Assembly (NCBI GenBank): GCA_002104985.1
Contig: MCGO01000008.1
Coordinates: forward strand, 434,001-498,000
DNA: 64,000 nt
Direction: 5' to 3'
Source: Rhizoclosmatium globosum
Taxonomy: Eukaryota > Chytridiomycota > Chytridiomycetes > Chytridiales > Chytriomycetaceae
A model generated the notes under the pieces. That model was not told the origin of the DNA, did not search any database, and saw only the letters and a list, made by a program, of their open reading frames with translations. Both the position numbers and the translations under genes were made by a program. The first letter of the stretch is position 1, and each line of letters begins with the position of its first letter. Below are positions 48,447 to 59,035 of the stretch, piece by piece.

Positions 48447-49295
48447 ATGGCAGCTGTTACTTCCAGAGGTCCTACCTCGGCACAGCCTTGCGTTCCAACG
48501 TGGGTACAGGGATCAATTTACACACAAGGACAACAAGTGAGCGTCAATGGAGTCAACTACCAAGCAAGATTTTGGACACAAACAAATCCAATATCGTCAA
48601 GTGATTGGATAGCAGTTGGACCTTGTACAGGGAATGCTCCTCCTGGTGCGACCCAAAATCGCGTTCCTGTAGTGGGTGCAATTACTACTACCGCTGTTGG
48701 TTCAACAAAAGATGATCTTTCTGTTAACCCTAGTGGCGGAGGCAATGCAGTTGGACAAGGCGATACCAGCTTGGGACCAGCAGCAATGTATGCGTTGATT
48801 ATAGTTGGAATCTTAGCTTTCTTGCTGCTTGCGTATTGTATCGTAACAGGTGTAAGAAGATGGAAGCGACGCACGGATCCTACACATAGTGCGCGCGTCA
48901 GCACCACCTTGCCGTGGGTTGATCCAGAGGGTGGGCGGGCAAGTGCAGTACTTCAAGGACAACCAATGCAAATAACGTAAGGCTTATTCATTTAGTGGAA
49001 ATATTAACTGTAACATAGACCGTCTATGCGTCCATTGGTTCGAAAAGAGAGTGTTCACAGTGATATCGACTCATTGCGCAGTATTCGCAAGAACTCCAAA
49101 GTGGATTTGACGGATGAGTTGTATGATCACCGAATTCCAGGAAGGTTTAGCAGAAACACCTCACCACAGTTACCAGCAACAACTCTTGTGAGTCAACCTC
49201 AACCTCCAATGACAGCTGAAGAAATGGAGGACACTTTGCGACGACACCAGCTAAAGAAGGATGTGTTTGGAACTAATTCAGAAATTCGTAAATAA
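48447..49295 (+). CDS. Single-pass membrane protein with CBM5/12-like domain
   Basis: Protein of 268 residues, two exons (intron 48977-49018). Residues 15-60 resemble a chitin-binding CBM5/12 module: CVPTW, IYTQGQQV, VNYQARFWTQ and DWIAVGPC, with the aromatic and Gly positions and flanking Cys in place. A Thr/Gly-rich spacer leads to one strong transmembrane helix (residues about 113-135), then RRWKRR and a Ser/Arg/Pro-rich cytoplasmic tail. No signal peptide precedes the module, so a signal-anchor, N-outside topology is inferred from the positive charges after the helix. The arrangement suggests a wall-contacting sensor or adhesin. The next gene starts 29 bases downstream. Confidence 0.7.
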
Positions 49296-49324
49296 GAAAT
49301 AATAAGTTCATTAAACTTGACGTG

Positions 49325-52300
49325 ATGCAAATACGAACTCTGCTGATCGTGCTTGTAGCCCAAGTGAGCAGCCAGACAATTAGCATTGATCTTCTATCTC
49401 CGCCACCAGGAGTCTCTGAATGGTACAGTCTTCCCGAGTTGCGGCGGCAGAGCGAGGCGCTACTAGGGACATGGAGCACGGCAACAGTCACAAAGCTGCG
49501 AACCGTGTTAACGTCATTGAGTGTGAGCGTTCCCTCTGAAGAGAGCAAGAATGCGAAGAATGCGAAGGATGTCAAGACAGTTCAGGTCTCGCTCGTTGAC
49601 GCTCTTCAACGAGACCTTCGATCAACACAAATCGCGGATTTGTTCGACGCCGCTTCTTCCGACGCTTTTAAAAGTCTCCAACAAACGCGGCTCGACGGCC
49701 TCGGCGCCCTGACTGTCGCGATCGAGGTCGGCGAGTGCGGCCGTCAACGTGTCGCTCGGGTCCACATTGACATTGGCGGCCGCTGCAACGATCGCCTCGA
49801 TGACACCCTTGGCGATGAATACGCACAGGCGGCGGAGGCGGGTCGTGGCCTCTATGTCTTAAGTGGGAACCCGCTGCTCAAGTCTTTCAACTCTTGGGCA
49901 AACAAGACAGGCGACAGTGTTGGGTTTGCTGCTTGTGCGAATGCGTGCAGAGACGGTATCGTGCGGATCTCGGATGCATGGTCTTTGAGGGATCCGGTTC
50001 GTACCTGTCACTTCCCCCTTCATTCCACAAAACACTCATTGCAACTCATCAAACAACAGCTTGGAACTCCAACCAAATTGGCAATATTTTCTCCATCCGC
50101 GATATCGGAATGTACTGCTCTGCATCTTATGACATCCTCAAAGTTTCTTGGAATTCCAGGACCATCCGTGAGAATCTACTTGATTGCATTCAATTTCCTA
50201 AAGTTGAAACGACATAGGCTGCGACTCTTGATAAATCAACAGTATGGAATGATGATCGGGTCGCATTAATGGTCGCAGACCCAATCTACAAAATACCCCA
50301 GTGTTTTGGGAACGTTGACACGCAGCTCCAAGACCTACCCATTAAAGACCGCAAAACGTTCCGAAAAACTGATTCCCGTGGTATTTGTGAAGAGGCGCTT
50401 GACGACTTGGATTGGAAGTTGTTTGGGAAGGTGTATGGAGATTATATTCTGGCTGGTAATTCGTCTAATCCTGCTGTTATTTCTTCTAACATTGTTACAA
50501 AAAAAGCGGATACACCTTCTTGGCCTTCTTTCTCGAATATTTTCTCGGCGTATCTCGAAACCCCTCTCCAAAATCCCTTCAATACGTCATTGGGCGGTCT
50601 GTCTTGCTCAGACTGGACGAAATGGGCATCTCTTCATCCTCTGAAACAATCTCCACCCCAGATTCCACGTTTGGACCTTCAGGGTCCACCTGTAAAATCC
50701 CTCCACGATTTGATCTACCTTTCTCTCAAGTTCGCATCCTCTTCACCATCTTCCAAATCAGCCCAAATTCTGTCAGACGTATTTCTTAGAGAAATGTCGA
50801 ATGTTTGCGGTAAATGTCGTGCGTCATCAATCACGATGTATGGAATCTACAAAGCTGCAAACGAAATCACAAACGTTGCATGTCGTGCCTCTGTTCTTGG
50901 AGGCCGTGGAGACCGGCTTGGAGATTTCCTTGCTGCAAACAAAGCAGAAGTGGATCGTGTGATGGGAGGATATACAAGCGTGGCTTCAGCAGGAATGCAG
51001 GTTGATTTGGTGAATGAGAAGTACTATGAAGACTATTTCGAGTATGAAGAAGAGTACTGGACGGATGTTGAAAAGTCGGAGAAGGCTAGTGGGGGCAGTG
51101 GTGGCGGAGTATTGGGTGGTTTGTTTGGGGGCGCAAAAGATGTCGAACGGGGACGAGTTCTGAATCTAACGGGTGTATCGACGGATTCCATGGAGGGCGT
51201 CGCTGTCTTCTTTGACAGGTATAGTGTTAATTTTTTTTACCGGCTAGTTAACAGGGCTATCGTAGATGTACGGCGAATATGCGGTTGCAAATGTCAATTC
51301 CCATCGCGCTGTTGAACTTAAAATACACAGTGGGACGGCATAACCTGGTCCCCACATACATCAACTTGTCAAATAACATCAGTATTCCATACGAAACTGT
51401 TGGAGCAGATGGGGACGTCATTAAGAGTTACGACCATTCGTATGAGTTTGAAGGATTTGAGGACGGCGCAGTCTTCAAATATTCATCTGACGGATCTCAT
51501 TTGGAAATGGATTTTAATTTTAAGAGGGATGTAACTGGCCGAAGTCGTGTCGATGCAGGATTTGGGTTCAGTTGAGTCCTTCGTTACGACAAAAAAAATT
51601 CAAGCTAAAGTTACATTCTGCCAGGCAAATCCTCCAAAATAGACACAATATCGTTTCAAATGATATGTGGATACTCGCCAGAAGTTGCAGCAGGATCTGC
51701 TCCATTCATCTTGGTTCCATTATCGAATCCTTTGACTGATTGGTTTGCCACCAACTTGGAAACAATAATGAGCGCCCCGACGCGTTACCACGGTACGTTT
51801 GTATAAATAACATGTATCTTGAGTACTTATGATTGAATAACAGTGGCTTCGTTTGATGTTGACTCAAAAGTAGAATCAACTCCATACCTACTCCCACAGC
51901 TTGCGTTTCTTACAGCGCAAACTCCTTTTATTGCACTCCAAAACTCGCGACATCTTCCATCAAACGATGGAAATCCTCTTCAGTTACCTAGTGCACTCAA
52001 AAGTAAAATTTCTGTAACGGATGCTTGTGATGGATCCAATTCTACGTTCAGTATAGTCAGTGGTGGGCGACTTGTGTATCGCAATGATTTGGTTACCGTG
52101 GAGCCATGCTTGGAAGGATTGGTTCCATCGATTGGGGATGCTGTCGCTGCAATTGCAGTAGGAGTTGAAGTTCCAGTTGTTACCATTGTGACATCGAAGA
52201 AAGACAAGAATCAAAAGGTTGGTGGTGTGTTTCATATTCAACTTTTTTAATGACATTTTCGTTAAGATGATCATCATTAATGTCAATTGGGCTCCGCGGT

Positions 52301-54397
52301 CTTACAACACTCACTCACGGGAAGCCAAGTTGCTCTTGTTTTTGATGGAGCATTTTAGAGTCACCCTTGGCCACTCAATTGTCGTTGCCGGTGTGTTTGA
52401 TGATAATGTGGCGAGTGTTCTGAGACTTGGTTTGGAGGAAACTGGTACTTGGAGGTTTGTTCTGCACAGTGTTTTTAGTTGTTCTATTTTGTAACTCAGT
52501 ATTAGACACTTTTTTGCACCTTCGTCGACTGGCACTGTTCATAATTTCGTTTGGGCGCCATACATTCCCACCAAACTTGGAACCGATATTTCTCACCGTC
52601 ATGTTCCTACTGCGTCTTTGACTTCAGTGGAAAGCTGCTTGGCTCCACCGGCGAATGGAACTGAATATGGATCATGTGAAGTCCTAAAAGAGTACGGAAA
52701 ACAGTTCAGAAAAGCTGTTGGAGGAATAATCTCAGAAGATCGACTGCTTGCAAAGCACAAATCATGTGCAGACGGAATATCAGAACATTACCCGGTTGTC
52801 TATTCATTAGTCAAAGGTGAGTTATACTTTGTGAATAACATTGACATCTTATGAATTATTTTAGCTGAAGAACAAATCTCGATGGTGACATTCAATATTG
52901 GTGGAATGAGCCTCTCCAAAATCAGTCGACTATTGAAAGAACGACCTGCCCTCTTCCCATACCTTGCTAATTTTGATATCATTCTTCTGCAAACAACTCG
53001 GCTAGACTCAATGGCCAATCTTGATTATGAAGAGGAATTCGATTTCGAAAAAGTTGGGGAGAAACTTTGTTTAACACTCTCAGAGGCATTGCAAAAGCAA
53101 GTCAGCGACAACGGAAAGTTAAAAATCAAGAAGGAAGACTTTCAGTTCACCCATCACTCTAAATTCTTTCAACCAAGTCGGTTCTTGCGAGGGGGGAAGA
53201 GGACGTTGCCTCCATCAAACCTCCACATATTCTTCAAAGACATTGCGATGAAAAAAGGTGTCACAAAGCGAATTCAAATGACAAATTGCACCGCTGAAAG
53301 TTATGGAGCTTCTTCTTCGCTGTTGGGTTGTTTATTTCACGTCAAAGACTCTGAGCCCTTTATCGTATCAACGCTTGATGACACGTTTTATGCATCTCAA
53401 ACTACTAAGGGAGGGTCTAATATGAAGCCATATAATTCAATGACGTCTCTGCTGAGTGACGTTGGCGACGATCGTTCGGCATATATCCCATCACTTATTT
53501 CACCGTCCTCTCGATCTCCTTTAACAAATCCTAATGTGGATCTCCCAGCTGACAGTATCGGTGTGATGAAGCGTATGTATGCAAGTCTGTGTTTGTTACG
53601 AAAAAATGTAAACACAACAGACTTGGTTGACAATGGGTGCAGTAAATACCCGATTTCTGCTGCATTTGTTGGAAGTTGGGGCTGGTCAGAGGAGTTTATG
53701 AAGGATGGGAGAAAGGGGAAAATCAATGGGACCTACGCAGAGTTCAGGAATATTATGGATTCTGTCGAGAAAGAAATGTAAGTATTGTGATTATGGGTGG
53801 ACCGTATATTTAGCAAAATTCTGCAGAATACGAAAAAACAAAGTTGGGGATATACGATTCCCAACCGGATACAACGACAAGCTCCGCATTCGTGCAATTG
53901 TACCATCAGAACGGGCTTCTCGAGATTATTTGAGGCTGTTATATAATGATACCGTAGCTAGTTCAAGTGGTGGCTGGTTCTCAAGTGGGAAGGGAGATGC
54001 ACAAGCACAGTGGCCTTATTGGACGGACCAAACAGGTCATGTATCCGATTACCTTATCCTATGGACTTCAACAGATAAAAGCGGGAACGAAGATTCATCT
54101 CTAGCGTCAGATTTCGAACCAGAGATTCCATCATTCATGTCATACGTTGATCCATTTTTGGATTCTCCGTTGTGCGATTCAAATGACAGCACTTCAGTGT
54201 GTCAAACAACTGCTCCAGCTTGTATGCCTGATAGAGTAATGGGAGCGGTTGGAATGCGGTTAGAGGCTGGGGGCCGTGGTGGGGTCGCTGCGGCTGATAG
54301 GAGGGGTTGGTCACTATTTGGAGAGGAAAGTTATAATGGAGCGGGAAGATTTGCTGCTGTTTGTAATAGCTCTCGATTGGATCACGATGAGCTTTGA
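49325..54397 (+). CDS. Large secreted protein with two degenerate EEP-like domains
   Basis: Not recognised as a named protein. A signal peptide starts at ATG 49325. The first half (to about 51610) is a Cys-containing region of unknown fold with a Gly-rich loop at about 51090-51130. The second half reads as two endonuclease/exonuclease/phosphatase (DNase I-like) folds in tandem. Domain 1 (about 51841-52815): VASFDVDS, FIALQNSR, INVNWAPRSYNTHSREA, SIVVAGVFDD, ISEHYPVVYSL. Domain 2 (about 52880-54290): VTFNIGG, DIILLQTTRLDS, ISAAFVGSWGW, VSDYLILW, MPDRVMGAVGMRLE. Canonical GDxN and SDHxP catalytic blocks are altered in both. About eight introns are needed; those at 50168-50242 and 51220-51267 remove apparent stops. 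The domain assignment is inference. Confidence 0.6.
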
Positions 54398-54438
54398 TGA
54401 ATAGAATTAGTAAATAAGCCAAAATAGAAATTGAATAT

Positions 54439-54980
54439 ATGCGTTTGCCACTTGACCGCCGCGGCACCACCTGTCAACTCACCGAAGTAGAAGCTAAATT
54501 CGATCCTGTCACAGTTCAAAAGCAGAAGGTTCAAGGAGCCTATGTCGTGGAAGGCAGAGTCACATATCCTCTTGTACCTTGCCTTGTCTGGGGCCTTACA
54601 AGTAACCTTCATTTCTGATGCACTTGCATCCGAGTTAGATCTGGACTGTCATCCTTTTGTGGACATCCTGAAGCCCGCTGGGTTTTCTGCATTGTCATGT
54701 CCGGATGCTCTAAAGTCACAGTTACGCGAGAAATAACAGTCAATATTGAGAATGTCTCAATAACCTTCTGGCCTATCCTTGTTTTCCCAGGAGGAGATGA
54801 GACGAGGCACATCCAATTTGGATCAGAGATACGTTGATAGAGCCACTTACACAAATGTCGACGGGAACCTTTTAAAAACAACACATCAAATTGCTTCAAA
54901 TTGGGAAGGGACGGAGAGAAAATGTGTTACTCACGGTATGGCATTTGCACCTCCTGAAAAGAAAATTACTAATTTTGGGT
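54439..54980 (+). pseudogene. Broken copy of the retropepsin-like/MYND gene (N-terminal part)
   Basis: Clearly related to the first part of the intact gene at 59036-60697, but carrying frame changes and stops. Matching blocks switch frame: the opening RxTTxQLT-type segment and VVEGRV in one frame, then ALQVTFISDALASELDLDCHPFVDIL in another, then REITVNIEN and ETRHIQFGS in a third. No MYND finger follows. The copy ends just before a fragment of the helicase 3' end. Divergence from the intact gene is high, so this is an old copy. Confidence 0.75.
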
Positions 54981-55007
54981 AGCTTTGTGGCATCCAAAAG
55001 TATCCAA

Positions 55008-55051
55008 CGTACAGTGGAACAGGAGATGCACGATCAACGTGTTGACAAGCT
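55008..55051 (+). repeat. Copy of the helicase gene's 3' coding end
   Basis: Forty-four bases here match 58657-58700, the last codons of the SNF2/RING helicase (43 of 44 identical by eye). The reading frame encoding RTVEQEMHD is kept, but the similarity stops before the stop codon. The position, upstream of the helicase and after the broken MYND copy, marks an old tandem duplication. Confidence 0.85.
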
Positions 55052-55277
55052 ATTAATCAATTGCTGCAAGGTTGATTATTTCATTTGCAGCGGAAATGCT
55101 ATCAGTCTTAAATAATCTAATTCATCCTTATATTCAACCACAACAGTTTCTTGTGAGACTAGTAAGAGTGGCAAAACCATATTTGAGGGAAAGTATGGGC
55201 AAGTTTGACAGTTGAGCGAAGATAAGTTCGAAAATGGCGGACAACAACACAAAAACATTTTGTGAAACCCTCCCACC

Positions 55278-58200
55278 ATGGCATCACCACCACCACCACT
55301 TTCTCCATCCACCGCCTCTGGTTCTTCATCTGGATCCAGAGAACAACCAAATGCACATTCGGGCACCGTCTCTGAAGCAACCGAAGTCGACCAGGCGCCA
55401 ATGCTTGCCTCGATCCTGATGCGACAACGGCCGACGCTCTGGCTCGACGAACAAAACGGACTCAGACAAATCATCGAAAAAAAGGGGCGATTGCGGCTGT
55501 TCGAAGCGCGAAAGACCGAGATCTATGGATCGATATTCAGCTTCTCGCCAGAAGGCTTCTTTGGAACCCCCTTTCCTTGCTTTGACTTCATTACTGCTTT
55601 CTGCACAGGCCAGACGATGTATGGCAACATGAAGACTCGTTGTATTTACTGGCTGTACATGGACAATGTGCGAGATGGAAAGGCCGACTTTCAACTCAAT
55701 GTTCATCATCCCCTCGATCCACCTCCAGAAGATCCTCTCAATCCATTCATTTCTCTTCCCTTGAACTGCCTTTACCGAACTAGTGGGCAAAAACCTATGA
55801 GAGTGATGCAACTGGATCACTTTGACCAACTTTTAAAACCATCCACTATTCCGGACATCTCTGCAATTCAAATGCCTAACACTGTCAGTTTACCGATGTC
55901 GCCTCAACCTGCTGCACCATTTGCTCTTAATTTGTACGACTATCAAAGACGAACGCTGGGCTGGATGGAGAATATTGAGGATGGTGATGATTCCGTGTAC
56001 TACAATCCCAATATGACAATGGTGGATGAAAATACTTTCTTTGATCGACTAAGCCATGGATATCCAATTTCCCGAAGTCTTCTTGGATGTTTGTATTCCT
56101 TAGAAGAGGCAAAACTGAAAGCACCGTCGGTTAAAAGCGGAATCATTGCAGTATGTTCAAACTTTAAACATTTTTTAATTATTTCTCTTCTAAAAAAAAG
56201 AGTGTAGGACAAGCCAGGTGTTGGGAAAACCATTACAACTCTTGCGCTGTGTCAGACAAGACCCTACAAAGACGAAGAGTTCCTGTATTCTTTGGATCCG
56301 GTCACTCAAAGATTTAAGTCAAAAGCAACCGTTATCTTTGTGCCGAACAATATTGCCAGCCAGTGGATGACCGAAATCAAGAAATGTTATGGTACCAACA
56401 TCAACGCCATCGAAATCAAGGGGAAGCGCGGATATGAGGCAACCACTCTCAGACAAATTCTAGAATGCGATATTGTTATCGTGTCGTACAACTTTCTCAC
56501 GAATGTCAATTATATTGCAGGGAAAATAACTTCCAAATCCCGTCGATTGAACACTCATGCTCCCGAGATAGACTTCTCCGTCAAAGCCACAGCGAAAGAA
56601 TTCATCGATAATCTTCCAGTAGGAAAATATGCCTTCTCATGGATTCACTTTCATCGTGTGGTATTTGACGAGTTCCATGAAATCACCGACAAGCACCGAG
56701 CCATCAAAACACAGCTCGAAATTATGGAAGGAGATATCATGTGGGGCCTTACTGGTACACCTAAAGTGGACAACCAGTATACTGTCGCAACGTTTGCCAC
56801 CTATCTCAACATCAACCTTTCAAATCTTTGGCACAGTCTACCTTGGCCTTTGTCGTCCACTTCGGGAACTATGATTGCTTGCAAAGAGTTCCTTATCAAC
56901 CGCGTTCGACGAAACGAGCCTGAAATACATTATCCACCGCCAATCTACGAGACTATTCGTGTCACCCAAACAGCGATGGAAATGTCTTTGTATCGCTCCA
57001 GTGCAACCAATGACAATCGTGCCAACATGGAGAACCTTGTCAAGCTGTGTAATCACTATCAAATCGGAAACAATTTGTTCTCAGAAACTGGTTCAGAAGC
57101 CTTAACCATCGAACAAGTGACTCAACGCGTCCAAACAGACCGAAGCACGAAAATCAATCAGTTGACCAAACAAATAGAAAACCAAATCAAAGTGATTGAA
57201 CGTCGTCGCGAGGTCCTAAACAAAGCCGTTGACTACCAAGTCCGTCAAGCCGCCGAACTCTCATACCGCAAAGCTCTAACCGAAGACCGTCAAATGAAAG
57301 AAGAGCTCCGATCGACACAGTCCCAGTTCAACTTTTTCCAGAACTTTTTGAATAGCTACGGTTCAGAAGACAACAAGATATTCTGTAGTGTATGTTGGGA
57401 CGACGATATTCCCAAGGACGGACTTGCGCTTGTGCCGTGTGGACACGTGTTTTGCTGGGAATGTGCGGAAGGAGTTGCGAATCGTAACCAGAAGTGTCCG
57501 CAATGCATGATGCCAATCCGACGAGATCAGTTGATGAAGTTGCAACCTCCAACTGCTGCTTTGGAAGCGCCGGAACCAAGCGCAGAACAGAAGGAGAATG
57601 ACGATGGGGATAAACTTGATCCCGATAAGGTAAGCCTTTTTCATCATCTGTGGCCATTTTACTGAAACCATATCCTTACGAAACAGTTTGGCTCCAAGAT
57701 TCGTGAATTAGTCGAGTATCTTCAACGCGAAATGGCTGAAAATGACAACAATCGCTTCCTCGTGTTCATCCAGTGGTCTGACTTGGCCGATTTAGTCTCA
57801 CAAGCTTTGAACACGTTTGGAATCGCAACAGCGCGTCTCAAGAGTGGATGGACTCAACGAGAAGCGGCACTCAAACAGTTTCGAGCTGGGTTGCCCGAAA
57901 GCAGTTTCGTGAAAGACGATAAAATTGAAGACGAAGCCGAAGCCGAAACTAAAGCCGAAGTCGACGAAGAAAAGATGGAAGAGATTGCAGAGTTGAAACC
58001 AAAGGCTATGAAAACGAAAGCTGTGAAAAAGGACGTGAAAGGGAAAGGACGAGCCGTACCATTGGATTCAGACTTGGGCGAGGTTCAGCCACTCCCTCCA
58101 AGACGAGCAACGCGTAAAGCGAAGGCCACTGCAATTATTGAATCAGAAAGTGATGAACCGGAACCAAAGGAAGATGTGGTGGAAATCAAGAAAGGAGCTC

Positions 58201-58710
58201 GTCGTGCAACCTCTTCAAAAACTCGCCCAGCCAAAAAACAGCGCAAGAAAGCGGATGATTCTGAAGACGACTTTGGTGTTGGTAGCGATGATGAAGATGT
58301 GCGGGAAGATGATGAATTTGACGAGAGTGCAGTTGTGGCGAAACCTTCTAAGAAACGACCTGCTTTGAACGAGGTGGAATCAAAATCTATGAAACGGGAG
58401 CAAAAATACAAAGCTGTTAAAGTGTTGATGCTATCTGCAAAAGATTCCGTCAGTGGGCTGAACTTGACAGAAGGTATGCATTCATATCTTGGATTTTTAA
58501 ACTAATTGTTGAATAATAGCTACACATTGTATCATTATGCATCCTTTCCATGACAACAAGGAAGACTATGCGATTGGTGCAGAGAAGCAAGGAGTCGCGA
58601 GAACGTTAAGAAACGGCCAGACCAAGACTGTGAAGATCGTACGATTTGTGGTTGAGCGTACAGTGGAACAGGAGATGCACGATCGACGTGTTGACAAGCT
58701 CAAGGATTGA
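55278..58710 (+). CDS. SNF2-family helicase with RING finger (Rad5/SHPRH-like)
   Basis: DNA-dependent ATPase and probable ubiquitin ligase, the type used in post-replication repair and chromatin transactions. Four exons (introns 56151-56207, 57630-57686, 58474-58519) give about 1,090 residues. After a Pro/Ser-rich start come LNLYDYQRRTLGWM, Walker A PGVGKTITT (about 56214-56240), the Walker B box VVFDEFHEI (Phe where Ala or Gly is usual), and LTGTPK. Then a coiled region and a C3HC4 RING (CSVCWDD...CGHVFCWEC...CPQC, about 57382-57520). Helicase C follows (RFLVFIQWSD, MLSAKDSVSGLNLTEA, HPFHDN). A charged Lys/Glu/Asp insert of about 170 residues (57900-58400) interrupts helicase C. Flanked on both sides by fragments of the MYND gene family. 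Confidence 0.88.
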
Positions 58711-58800
58711 TGTTGCAGTCAATGATATCAATTTTACAGATTATTGCAGAATAAAACATGTATTTAATGCAGCAATGTCAAAGATCGTATTAAGTAACCT

Positions 58801-58920
58801 ATGAAAAAGTGTTCTGTGTGCAAGCAAGCATTCTGGGGCCTAACAAACTGTAAAGCTTGTCTTCATGCGGGGAAAAAGGGTTGTGGATTGCTCATACGAA
58901 TGTCAAACTTTTGACTGGAA
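58801..58920 (+). pseudogene. MYND zinc-finger fragment
   Basis: A short open stretch encoding KCSVCKQAFWGLTNCKACL, closely related to the start of the MYND finger of the gene just downstream (60537-60600). It runs out of frame before the second half of the finger, so the remaining zinc ligands are lost or out of frame. Likely the 3' relic of an ancestral copy that lay between the helicase and the intact gene. Confidence 0.75.
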
Positions 58921-59035
58921 GGAATATGCAAAATACTCACTCTAACGAATCTTGCTCTTGTCGGATACAATTTAAATGAGCTCAACTTGACGATTGATGA
59001 ATAAATCTGTTTTATGTTCTCAACGAACAGAAAAA

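Noticed and set aside
50168..50275. In-frame stop near 50217 splitting the secreted giant into two genes
   Set aside because: A strong GTGAGA donor at 50168 and an acceptor ending at 50242 remove the stop and keep the frame.
51220..51620. Apparent gene end near 51315 or 51575
   Set aside because: An intron at 51220-51267 and a further one near 51560-51613 restore continuity, and the downstream exons lack a start of their own.
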